Source: Synaphobranchus kaupii
Lineage: Eukaryota; Chordata; Actinopteri; Anguilliformes; Synaphobranchidae
NCBI GenBank assembly: GCA_029718625.1
Contig: CM056380.1
Span: 110,800,302 to 110,864,301, forward strand
Length of the DNA: 64,000 nucleotides
Reading direction: 5' to 3'
The notes under the pieces are model-generated. The model did not search any database and was not told the DNA's origin. It saw only the letters and a program-made list of their open reading frames with translations. Made by a program: the position numbers and the translations under genes. The first letter of the stretch is position 1. Every line of letters begins with the position of its first letter. Below, in pieces: positions 11,473 through 21,284 of this stretch.

Positions 11473-11549
11473 GGGGGGGGGGGGGGGGGGGGGTTGTTGT
11501 TAGTGATATTGCGGCTCACTCCCATACTCCCCCCCCCCCCCCCCCCCCC
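11473..11549. repeat. Matched 21-base poly-G and 21-base poly-C tracts
   Basis: A run of 21 G (11473-11493) and a run of 21 C (11529-11549) flank a 35-base spacer. Together they form a possible 21-bp hairpin stem, and the G run alone could form a G-quadruplex. Exact lengths should be treated with care because such runs are error-prone in sequencing. Confidence 0.9.
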
Positions 11550-11574
11550 ATCATGACACCCCTCCTCCGTCCCT

Positions 11575-12606
11575 GATTGAGGGGCCTAACGTGGACCAAG
11601 AAAACATTCCCCACACCATTACACCACCACCATCAGCCTGCACCGTTACACCACCACCATCAGCCTGCACCATTACACCACCACCATCAGCCTGCACCGT
11701 TACCCCACCACCATCAGCCTGCACCATTACACCACCACCATCAGCCTGCACCATTACACCACCACCATCAGCCTGCACCGTTACACCACCACCATCAGCC
11801 TGCACCATTACACCACCACCATCAGCCTGCACCGTTACCCCACCACCATCAGCCTGCACCATTACACCACCACCATCAGCCTGCACCATTACACCACCAC
11901 CATCAGCCTGCACCGTTACACCACCACCATCAGCCTGCACCGTTACACCACCACCCTCAGCCTGCACCGTTACACCACCACCATCAGCCTGCACCATTAC
12001 ACCACCACCATCACCCTGCACCGTTACACCACCACCATCAGCCTGCACCATTACACCACCACCATCAGCCTGCACCGTTACACCACCACCATCAGCCTGC
12101 ACCGTTACACCACCACCATCAGCCTGCACCATTACACCACCACCATCAGCCTGCACCGTTACACCACCACCATCAGTCTGCACCATTCCATCAGCCTGCA
12201 CCGTTACACCACCACCATCAGCCTGCACCATTGCACCACCACCATCAGCCTGCACTGTTACACCACCACCATCAGCCTGCACCGTTACACCACCACCATC
12301 AGCCTGCACCGTTACACCACCACCATCAGCCTGCACCGTTACACCACCACCATCAGCCTGCACCGTTGACACAAGGCAGGATAGATCTATTAATTCATGC
12401 TGTTTACGCCATATTCTGACCCTACCATCTGCATGTCGCAGCAGAAATCGAGATTCGTCACACCAGGCAATGTTTTCCCACTGTAGCCTAATCTTCCTCT
12501 TATTAGCTGACAGGAGTGGAACCCGGCGTGGTCTTCTGCTGCTCTAGCACATTTGCTGCAAGGTTCGATGCATTGTGCATTCAGAGATGGCCTTCTGCGC
12601 ACCACA
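11575..12606 (-). pseudogene. Tc1-like transposase fragment expanded by an in-frame minisatellite
   Basis: The minus strand, from 12605 down, reads RRPSLNAQCIEP, then AAEDHAGFHSCQL and LPGVTNLDFCCDMQMVGSEY. These match the middle of a teleost Tc1-like transposase. After about 28 tandem 27-bp units (11612-12367) it resumes with GGGVMVWGMFSWSTLGPSI, the conserved VWG region near the second catalytic Asp. The repeat expanded exactly between these two blocks. The N-terminal DNA-binding part is missing beyond 12606, where a different Tc1 tail follows. The element cannot be active. Confidence 0.8.
11612..12367. repeat. 27-bp minisatellite, about 28 copies, derived from transposase sequence
   Basis: The unit is CACCACCACCATCAGCCTG plus CACCGTTA or CACCATTA, 27 bp long. 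Because 27 is divisible by three, three frames stay open, giving HHHHQPAPL, TPPPSACTI and, on the minus strand, VQADGGGVT repeats. One unit near 12185 is shortened. Two GTTACCCC variants at 11699 and 11834 are exactly 135 bp (five units) apart, marking a higher-order duplication. The long frames are not host genes. Confidence 0.95.
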
Positions 12607-12609
12607 ATA

Positions 12610-12875
12610 AACTCCTTTTATTTCACAAAAAATAAAGTGTGAATCTTCGATTCATCAAAATAGCCACCTGTTGCAGTAATAACTGCTGAGCACATTCATG
12701 CCATTTTGTCTACAAGGGCAATAATATGGTTCTAAATGTTCACACCAACACTGCTGTAGTTCCCACAGAAGTGCTGCACTTGTGGATTGCTCCTCCTTAA
12801 CCTTTCTGTCCAATTCATCCCAAACTAGCTTGATTTTACTTCTGTTGTTGGAAAATGGAAACAATTTGTTCACCT
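12610..12875 (-). pseudogene. C-terminal fragment of a second Tc1-like transposase
   Basis: The minus strand reads KLVWDELDRKVKEEQSTSAA then LLWELQQCW, the usual region around the third catalytic acidic residue of Tc1-type transposases. It ends with FDESKIHTLFFVK and a stop near 12625. The sequence differs from the transposase just to its left, so this is a separate insertion, and only about 80 codons remain. The left boundary abuts the truncated end of the other Tc1 element. Confidence 0.75.
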
Positions 12876-13144
12876 GTTTGTTTAGCCAAATATGGATTTT
12901 TTTACGAACTCTCCAAAATGTAGGTCACTGTCCTGTGAAGTTAAAGAGCCTTTTACTTCAATTAACTTCTGACTATTCACTTAAAATTTTGTCTTCTTAT
13001 TGGCTTGAAAATATTATCCTTGTTATCTCTCAGCCAGTTTATAGTTCCTGTACTTGTGCCTCTGAGCCTCAGGTAGTTCAGAATTCTGTTTGACTACGAA
13101 TGCTGCAAATCTATAAATACTGGCCTCCAACTCTAATCTCCACC

Positions 13145-13194
13145 TGTGTGTGTGTGTGTGTGTGTGCGTGTGCGCGTGTGTGTGTGTGTGTGTG
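13145..13194. repeat. (GT)n microsatellite with GCG interruptions
   Basis: A fifty-base TG/CG alternating tract. Confidence 0.95.
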
Positions 13195-13582
13195 CTTCTT
13201 TTCACAGAAAATGCCACAGCCCAAAAGAATCGTTGGTTTTATATCAAATTAATGTTTTGTGTTGTACCGACAGGCACAGTAATTTAATAGTGCTCTTTGT
13301 GGTTTCCTTCCCTCTAATTACTGCTTTTAAAGGGCAGACCCAAGATCATGCAATAAAATCTCAGACCCACCCCCTCCCTCCCCATGACTCCTAGCAAGCC
13401 CACATTGGTGAATATTCAGTTTTACCATGGAATAAGAAATAGCTTTGACATGCAGAGAAGGCTTAAATTCTTTCATATGTGTAGAACTGCTTAGCATTTA
13501 ACATGACTATAAGTTGTTATCTATATTATAAAAGTGTTGGAATGAAAATTTTCCTCATTATGTTTAAATGTGTATATATAAA

Positions 13583-13745
13583 ATGGTAACACTTCACAAT
13601 AAGGGTACACTAATTAACATGAATCAATATAGCAGTAAACATTCATTAACAATTAATTAATGTGTTTATTTAGGTTTATGGCTGTTAAATAAGATCAACA
13701 AATACATTAATAAATGGTCAATAAACAGTATAGTAACAATACACA
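13583..13745. mobile_element. Possible end of a teleost non-autonomous DNA transposon
   Basis: The sequence starts with GGTAACACTTCACAATAAGG and continues with AT-rich repeats of 'taattaaca' type. This wording is typical of the terminus of an abundant fish MITE family. I could not locate a clear opposite end, so the right boundary is approximate. Confidence 0.4.
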
Positions 13746-14417
13746 CAAAAAGGTCCACAAACAATTTGAAAGAACACATACACACACACTCAGCCAGTGG
13801 TACCATCCACCATCGAAATGTACTTCCAAAATCATTAAATCTTATTCACACAACTATTAAGTATTTATAAAGTAACATTTTACTGAACAGCTATAACATT
13901 TCAATGAGAAGCCCCTTACTGTGACAGGCTGTATATTATGCCACATGCGTGGTGAATGTTAAGCTTGTAGCCTGCGTGTTACACACTCCCTCCCGTGACT
14001 TAATTGAGCCGGGATGAAAGGACACTCACACAAGGGATACGCCCATTGTTCTGTGTTCTCGTATATTTGCCGTACCATCACAGGGGAAATCATAATGCGG
14101 TCACAGACTGTGTGCCCTTGCCCCGCAGAGCATGTGTGCTGGTGGTGACTGTAAGTAACGTAGAGATCTCCGTTATCATTATCGCAGTCTTCAGTTTCTA
14201 AGACTTCACCGGCCTACAGAAAGGTGCTCAATTTTAGGGATGCACAGGTCATGTGACATTAATTTAGTGACATTGCTGAATTGCATTTGAAAATTCATAT
14301 TCTGACTGATTTGTTTCACAGTTGCATTTCATTACAAGTCATTCTATGACAAATGCTTTCCTGGATCAATTCTTCATTGGATAAGTCAGAGTGTAAGAAC
14401 AGGAGACCTTGCAGGCG

Positions 14418-14549
14418 GCTGCTTTAGGCTATTCATATCTAGAAGCTCTCCCTATTGGCCAGCTGCTTTAGGCTATTCATATCTAGAAGCTCTCCCCATT
14501 GGCCAGCTGCTTTAGGCTATTCATATCTAGAAGCTCTCCCTATTGGCCA
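14418..14549. repeat. 44-bp tandem repeat, three copies
   Basis: Three near-identical units start at 14418, 14462 and 14506. Each contains GCTTTAGGCTATTCATATCT and CTCTCCCTATTGGCCA, and each carries one ATTGG (inverted CCAAT) motif. Confidence 0.95.
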
Positions 14550-14909
14550 GCCTGGTATTATGTATATAGCCATGTGGAACCCCTACTTCTTCTATAATTA
14601 CTTTGCTCATAAGCCTTTAGTGCAAAATGTGCCACAGGCTATAACATATTGGCAGGGAGGGATATGTCCTTTTCTCCGTTCATCATTAGCTCTCCTGCAG
14701 TACTTCATGGCCTATTGTGTGGAAAACAGTCACTGGTTTGTGGGTGCATCTCAGCTTTCACTGTCGGTGGCCAGTCGTGGCTTGTTGAAACTGAGCAGAA
14801 ACCAGAAAAGCAGAAAATAACAAATCCCCTATTAAAACATGAAGGGCTGCTGGAAGGCTCACTCTGTGGTGCATGGATGAGCCTCACGGCCTCGGATGAA
14901 ATACGGACA

Positions 14910-15290
14910 GTGCCAGCCAGTGCCGATTGTGACCGGTAGCTCCACAGGGCGATGCACAGTTGGCGATTTCATCGCCCAGGGAATGGGAAGGTTCAGTCAA
15001 GTAGAGTTCCGCATTCATCGCAATCTGTAGGGACCCCCGCTGACCGATCGGGTGACCCGTAAAAAGCCGCATAAGAAAGGTCTTCCTCAGACACCACCCT
15101 ATACGAGTTTAGCTATAGGCTGAGGTGTAGTCTGTGTAAAGAAGCAACTGGTGATACCACGTTTTTCGGAGAACCATTGATGTCTACACTCTCCCGAATT
15201 GGCAGTGGGGTTCGCAGCATTAACACGGCTGCGGTTGCAGATGATTGGACAATCAAAATTGGGGTGGGAATGGGTATACACAGCCCCACA
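14910..15290 (+). mobile_element. Interspersed repeat copy, family shared with 61640-61880
   Basis: The segment contains CTGTAGGGACCCCCGCTGAC, CTCTCCCGAATTGGCAG and GGCTGCGGTTGCAG followed by TTGGACAAT. The 61640-61880 segment holds the same series on the opposite strand. It is non-coding; I recognise it as an abundant fish interspersed repeat but cannot give it a family name. Confidence 0.6.
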
Positions 15291-15839
15291 TTGGGTGCCA
15301 AATTTATATTAAAAAACATGAATTGAAATGGTAATAATGGGTATACAAATGAATAAACTGGGTTATTTTTTCTGTCTAAAACTTTCTTGCCTCCCTTGCC
15401 TCCTCCGACCAGCCGGACATTTGCGAGGCAACAGAAATAACCAAATCAGGCAGAAAAAAACATAGGCAATATTTTTCATTAACTTTAACTGACAGGAAAA
15501 TGCAAGCATTACACTCTTTCTTCACAAACTTAGTTTGGAAAGTTTGTTTTAATGATTGCTAAAAAAAACTGTGTTTGTGATTGAAAATAATAACTCTTGC
15601 TATTGATTGACTGCAGTCTTTGTTCATTAAAACCCATACGTGCAATACACGTTGGTAATATCCTCCTAAGACCCGAAAATTAATTAAGTGTGTTCACAAT
15701 TCATACAATAGATGCAATTCCAAGTTAACATGAGATAAAGTACAGGACATAACAAGAAAAGATAAACATAATAAAACAATATAAACACAATAATTAATAA
15801 ATAGATAAATAAATAATTAAAATAATTAAGATGTTTAAG

Positions 15840-16480
15840 TCAAAGCGACCTAACTAAAAGCCAAGTTAAAAATGTGCGTTTTGAGTTTTCTCTTCAACAC
15901 TCTAGCACCCTCAGGGCGTCTGGCAGGCTGTTCCAAAGGCTAGGGCCATAATGGCTGAAGGCAGCCTTGCCGTGAGTCTGATTCCGGGCCCGCGGAACAG
16001 CCAGGAGACATCTACTAGAGGACATAAGGGATGTAGTGGGCACATACCTAAGAAGCATGTCAGACATGTAGTCAGGTGCAAAACCATTTAGAAATGTATA
16101 AACCAATAAAAGGATCTTAAAGTCAGTTCTAAAACTGACATGCGACCAGTGCAGGGTTTAATGATGTATAATGATTAATAAAACAGGTTTAATGTGTGCT
16201 CGCCCTATTCCACAAAGCAGGATTACTGAGTTAGCTGGAGTAACAGCTCGTTTTACTTCAATCCATATTCCAGATTTGTGAGGGTTCTGGGTTCTACTTA
16301 ACTGCAGTTATGCAGCTAACGCAGTAATCGTGCTTTGTGGAATATCCCCCTGGTCCTAGTAAAAACACGTGTCGCTGTGTTTTGAATGAGTTGAAGCTGA
16401 GCTATAGCTTGTTTGACTAGACCAGAGAGGAGGGCATTAAAGTAACCAAGTCTGCTAGAGATAAAAAAAAGTGTGCATTA
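15840..16480 (-). pseudogene. L2-like LINE 3' fragment, split by a MITE
   Basis: The minus strand reads FLNGFAPDYMSDMLLRYVP then HYGPSLWNSLPDAL, the C-terminal domain seen in the LINE at 5.5-10.1 kb. Upstream parts (16344-16480) encode the preceding conserved block around 'QNAAARV' in heavily mutated form. A 137-bp inverted-repeat element at 16207-16343 interrupts it. It is severely truncated at its 5' end. Confidence 0.75.
16207..16343. mobile_element. 137-bp MITE with terminal inverted repeats
   Basis: The termini are ATTCCACAAAGCAGGATTACT on the left and its near complement, AGTAATCGTGCTTTGTGGAAT, on the right. GTTAGCTG / CAGCTAAC pairs lie just inside. It sits inside an L2 fragment whose sequence resumes on both sides. 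The termini resemble fish PIF/Harbinger-type MITEs. No protein is encoded. Confidence 0.7.
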
Positions 16481-16699
16481 ATCTCTCTCTGTTAGCCTGA
16501 GAGAGAAACAGCTGTACTCTAGGAATACTCAGGAGGACATGATGCAGAAAGTGTGTTATTTTGGATGGGAAAATACATTCTAGCAGTATACAATCTTTTG
16601 GCTCAGCCCTAGACTGACCACATGCCACAACACTGCACTACAAAGTACCACACTGAATAACCATGAGCTGTTTCAGTTTTTCATTTTATATTTTGTATG

Positions 16700-17095
16700 A
16701 TACCACAGTTAGTTCCAACCGCACATTGTGATTGGCCGAGATGCATTCCATTAGTGTTTATATATAGTGTAGCATCACTCTTACCTCATCACCAAGCTGG
16801 GATCATTCCGCTTTGTTTAGATTCTAATTGATAAATTGTTGCAAAAAAAACAACAAAAATAAACCACTTTTAAAATTGAATTCTGAAGGAGCAATATATG
16901 TTGGCAGAGCCAAATAAACAACAAAATCATAAGCTGTTGTGTCAGTCGTGTCAATCATTACTTGATAGATATTTTATGGGCTAGTTTGTAGAACTGCAAA
17001 ATCACAGAAGAGGGATTGCTGTTATACTGTCAGCATGGCTGTGATTCGGTCGTAGGCACGAGGCCGTATGCCAGATAATAATTTAATATCTGGTA
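16700..17095 (+). mobile_element. Interspersed repeat, copy 1 of a family also at 31389-31940
   Basis: It shares ACAGTTAGTTCCA, GCATTGTGATTG-like and GCATTCCAT blocks with the second copy. AACAACAAAATCATAA and CTGTTATACTG...CAGCATGGCTGTGATT are shared in the same order. No transposase frame is present. The family is unnamed here; it may be a non-autonomous DNA transposon. Confidence 0.55.
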
Positions 17096-17099
17096 TTGC

Positions 17100-18099
17100 A
17101 CATTCACTTCTTTACAGAGAGCTTATAATACTGCACAATGCAAATGTTTAACACCATATTTAAATATTGAATTCTTTTTTTTTCATTATTTTCTGGAAAA
17201 AGCATAATTTTAGCAAGCTATTTCTTCCAGATTTGTGTATAGTTTTCAACAGCAGCCTACTACTGAAGAAGAGCTATGAATATCAAACAGGTTTACATCA
17301 CAGAGGTTGAAGAAGTGAGTCACTGCGCTTCCACATGAAGAGGCTGAAGCATAGAATGATGGGTAATGTTGATGTCATGCTTTGATTAGCTCCACCTCCT
17401 CCACCCCCGTTTTTGTCCAATTAAACCCAACTATGAATGCATTGTTAAAGGATATAATTAATCTTGTTATCCGGGGCTACTTGCATAGTTCATATATGTC
17501 AAAATGATCAATTTTCATCATCAACTGGTTGGCAAAAACCTTGTTATAACCATTTTTTTGAATGTTGTCTTTTTTAACCCTCCTATTGTGTTAGGGTCCT
17601 TTTTATATTGACCCAGAACAACACCTTAACACAAATGTCAGTACAATGCTAAAATATTAGGAAGGTTAAATGCAGCTTGATTTATTTTAAGACGCAAGGC
17701 TAATGCGTGAAGGCCAGAGTATATTTTTAAAGCAATCGAGGATATAGCTGCGGGCTACCACATGAGAACGAAAAGCTCTGGCTTCCTAGCCCAGCTGCAC
17801 AATGCCACACTGACAGGCAGCTCATTGAATTCCCCACAACTGCACTGCTCTGAACAAGACCAAGAGCAGACATATCAAACATGTTAATGCTCACATGCTG
17901 TGAAAAATGCTCATTTACAATGGAAGTGTCTTTCTTATATAAATATCCACTGCATGCTCCAGGCTGACTTTTATTGTGCTGTCAAAATGTTATCATTAGG
18001 TGTGATATTGATATTGGTGCATTTTGTTTTCACTTCTCTCATTTTCTGTGAAGTGAACTGGATGGATGTATATTGGTTGATTGATTTGTTTTTGTCTGT
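17100..18099. other. Non-coding DNA, nothing recognised
   Basis: AT-rich sequence without an exon-like frame or a known repeat motif. Confidence 0.4.
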
Positions 18100-18240
18100 G
18101 GTTGCAGATGCTATGTGCTTTGTGGAATTCATCTGTACCTTAATAAAGATTTGAACGATTCGGTACTGTCCTCGTTTTGAATGTCTATGTCTAGCTGAAG
18201 TAAGATAATACATTTGTAATACTTTAACAAATCTCTCCCT
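18100..18240 (+). repeat. Left copy of a 140-bp direct repeat flanking a LINE fragment
   Basis: It shares GTGGAATTCATCTGT, TAATAAAGATTTGAA and GGTACTGTCCTC followed by TTTTGAATGTCTATG with 19520-19663, in the same order and orientation. Divergence is roughly a tenth of positions. Confidence 0.8.
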
Positions 18241-18399
18241 CTCCCTCTAAATTAAATTTGCGATATTAGCATGACATATTTTAACATACATATTGCAGAA
18301 GCGTATTATTTATGTATCTCTTTACAGAAAACAATGACAATAATAATCATAACCATGAAACATGATAACGAAACAACAACAACAAAACAAATAAAAACA

Positions 18400-19519
18400 A
18401 TTATGGTTTAAAAAAAAAAATACTGTATGTATAAAATGACAAATATTAATGGTTACAGATCACTGCTGTCTCTGGTATGTAAGGTATGTAATCTGCATCC
18501 AAATTAGCACAATACTTCTCTATTTGCATTTGTTTTGTTTCAAGCCAATTTGGAAATTTTGGGTATAGTATTGTGAATTTTGGGAAGAAATCATCTTTTT
18601 GTTTATATTTTTCACATTTAATGAGGAAATTAATCTCAACCTGGTCTTGGTTAGAGCACAGCCTTTCTTCTTTGGGTAGGCCGGTGTTGGCTGGTCTCTT
18701 TCGCCAGGCTGTGCTCACTGAGTCTGTGCTTGGTCAATGTTTTTCTGGATTTGCAATTTTTCACTGTGGTCAGATAATCTGCCACAGCATGTTTTCATTT
18801 TAAGGCAAAGAGAACATCAACTTGTTTTGGTGTTTTGTTTGATTTTGTATAATGTGTAATGTAAATCTGTTTGTGTTTTGATATAATTTGGTTGAATGTA
18901 ATTGGTTCTGTTGAAATGTAGCTGTACTGAGACTGCAGCTGGTTAGTGGGGGTTAGTGGGGGTTAGTGAAATGAGCCTCAGGGGGGTCTCTTCTCTGGGC
19001 ACAGCTCTTGGCATTTCAGGGCCTTGTAATGTATGAGTCGCTGTTTTTTAGGTTTCTCCAGAATTTTATGGCTTTTTTTTGGTTAATGAGAAGTTAATAT
19101 TGGCCTAATTCTGCCCTGCATGCAATGTTTGGTATTTTCCTCTGTACATGGTGGATGTTTTTACAGAACTGTGCCTGTGGGGTTCCAGTTCAATGTTTGT
19201 CCCAGTTTGGAAAAACTTGCTTTGTAAGCAGACCCCACTCTTTGCTTCCATGCAGTGCAGTTGATTCAGCTACTGATTTGAATATCTTGAGCCAAATCCT
19301 AATTGGTATATCTATTTTAATTAGTCTCGTAATGGCATATAGAAAGCCCTGCGTGCTTGCTCTTTCAGTTCATTCACAGCCATGTCGAAGCTCCCTGCGG
19401 AGGTCATTTTTAATCCTAGGTACATTTGTAATGCATTCTACATGTTTTGTCCCAAGCGTAAAATTACGTCTGATTTTGTGAGATCTGGATCTTTCCTGGA
19501 AAATCATTATTCTTGTCTT
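18400..19519 (-). pseudogene. LINE fragment (I/Nimb-like family), 5' truncated
   Basis: The minus strand carries the C-terminal block INFLIKCEKYKQK (near 18600-18640), matching MHFLLNCEKFQNI of the copy at 22.5-24.3 kb. It also carries the reverse transcriptase block TKTRIMIFQERSRS near 19480-19510. The reading is broken by many stops. Sequence similarity to the other copy ends at about 19519, where a duplicated flank begins. Confidence 0.65.
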
Positions 19520-19663
19520 GGTTGCAAATAGTATGTGCTCTGTGGAATTCATCTGTGTCCTAATAAAGATTTGAAAGATCCGGTACTGTCCTCATTTTGA
19601 ATGTCTATGTCTGAGTCTAGCTGAATAAGATAATGCATCAGTAACATTTTAACAAGTCTCTCT
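19520..19663 (+). repeat. Right copy of a 140-bp direct repeat flanking a LINE fragment
   Basis: This is the partner of 18100-18240, beginning at GTTGCAAATAGTATGTGCTC where the LINE homology stops. It runs directly into a CT microsatellite. Confidence 0.8.
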
Positions 19664-19774
<111 letters not shown>

Positions 19775-20504
19775 ACTATATGTTTGAAAACCCATCATAT
19801 GCATCATATATGAAAAAGCACTTTTATACCACAAAATACAAAAACATTAATATAACAAATCAATGCATATTTCTTCATCATAAAAGAGTGAACTGAATGA
19901 TAAAGTCATGAGAAAATGAACTCCACTGGATCAGCCAAGGTGAAACCTTTAGAAGAATTGCATGCCATACACTTTTTAGTCAGAGTCTTTTACTTTCAGA
20001 TTAAAAGACTGAATAAAAAACTAGTCCAAAGAACCTTTGAAGTAAAGATTTTTCTTACTGAGGAATCTTTAGATTTTCTTTGCTGTTGTCCTCATTAGCC
20101 AGCTGAAAAAGATAAAAGGCAGGCCACAAGACAGATTGTAGTGGCGCATGTGTGTGTGTGTCTGTGTCTGTGTATGCAGGGGGAAGGCGGTGGGGTAGGT
20201 ACAGATATGCTGGCCTTATTTAAAAAAAAAAAATAATACCCAGCCCACCCAACATCAGTTCAGTCACAGACAAAAACTGAATTATTCATATAATTCAAGC
20301 AAGGAATATAACAGAAGCCAAGTCTGTGTGTTTCATGAATTCTTAGTAAGTAACCTTAAGACAAAAACGTCAAACGCAGTTTTTTGTTGTTCCTATTCTT
20401 TTTCCTCCACTGAAGGCTGACAATGAGTAAATGTCAGCTCTATGTTACAGGGCGTAAAACATATATGAAGGTCTCTGAAAATGCAGAAACACAGCTGTTG
20501 TCCG

Positions 20505-20560
20505 CCCGCATGCTGGGATAGGCGCCAGCCCCCCTGCGACCCTAATGGATGGATGGCTGA
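20505..20560 (+). mobile_element. SINE 3'-end fragment
   Basis: It contains GCTGGGATAGGCGCCAGC followed by CCCCTGCGACCCTAATGGA and two GGAT units. This is the common 3' end of a tRNA-derived fish SINE whose 5' part is seen at 51673. Confidence 0.6.
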
Positions 20561-20610
20561 CTTGGGCCAGGGGATCAGGATCATTGATCTTCTTCCAGGA
20601 CCAGGAAAGA

Positions 20611-21270
20611 GTTTCTCTTTGCTCTCGCAGGTGTGTTTTCTCTTTGCTCTCGCAGGTGTGTTTTCTCTTTGCTCTCGCAGGTGTGTTTTCTCTTTGCTCT
20701 CGCAGGTGTGTTTTCTCTTTGGTCTCGCAGGTGTGTTTTCTCTTTGGTCTCGCAGGTGTTTTTTTCTCTTTGCTCCCGCAGGTGTGTTTTCTCTTTGGTC
20801 TCGCAGGTGTGTTTTCTCTTTGCTCTCGCAGGTGTGTTTTCTCTTTGCTCTCGCAGGTGTGTTTTCTCTTTGCTCTCGCAGGTGTGTTTTCTCTTTGGTC
20901 TCGCAGGTGTGTTTTCTCTTTGCTCTCGCAGGTGTGTTTTCTCTTTGGTCTCGCAGGTGTGTTTTCTCTTTGGTCTCGCAGGTGTGTTTTCTCTTTGGTC
21001 TCGCAGGTGTGTTTTCTCTTTGGTCTCGCAGGTGTGTTTTCTCTTTGGTCTCGCAGGTGTGTTTTCTCTTTGCTCTCGCAGGTGTGTTTTCTCTTTGCTC
21101 TCGCAGGTGTGTTTTCTCTTTGCTCTCGCAGGTGTGTTTTCTCTTTGCTCTCGCAGGTGTGTTTTCTCTTTGCTCTCGCAGGTGTGTTTTCTCTTTTCTC
21201 TCGCAGGTGTGTTTTCTCTTTGCTCTCGCAGGTGTGTTTTCTCTTTGCTCTTGCAGGTGTGTTTTCCCTT
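20611..21270. repeat. 25-bp minisatellite, about 26 copies, with splice-acceptor-like units
   Basis: The unit is GGTGTGTTTTCTCTTTG followed by CTCTCGCA, 25 bp long, with a common G/C variant in CTTTGSTCTC. All three + frames and one minus frame stay open because every frame meets the same codons. The frames (CFLFALAGVF-like; RENTPARAK-like) are therefore not evidence of a gene. Each unit contains a pyrimidine tract ending in CGCAG/G. Confidence 0.95.
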
Positions 21271-21284
21271 TTTTCTCTTAGGCA

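Larger units (their letters stand above)
10321..11574. mobile_element. 1.25 kb insert splitting a Tc1 transposase, contents mostly unknown
   Basis: This segment lies between two pieces of one minus-strand transposase that are contiguous in intact relatives, so it most likely arrived later. It contains a GC-rich hairpin GGGTGCTGCAGCACCC near 10580-10595, the 183-bp inverted-repeat element at 11177-11359 and a matched poly-G/poly-C pair at 11473-11549. No coding domain and no clear target duplication were found. It may be a composite of several small insertions. Confidence 0.5.

Noticed and set aside
11551..12547. Long open frames encoding HHHHQPAPL, TPPPSACTI or VQADGGGVT repeats
   Set aside because: All arise from the 27-bp tandem repeat. 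The only meaningful frame is the minus-strand transposase that borders it.
17255..17295. Third hammerhead-like site, ACTGAAGAAGAGCTATGAAT then ATCAAACAGG
   Set aside because: CUGAAGA is present, but the stem II and GAAA positions do not fit and there are no matching inverted arms, so chance is the better explanation.
20611..21270. CRISPR-like repeat array
   Set aside because: Units are directly abutting 25-bp tandem copies without unique spacers, and the context is a vertebrate genome.
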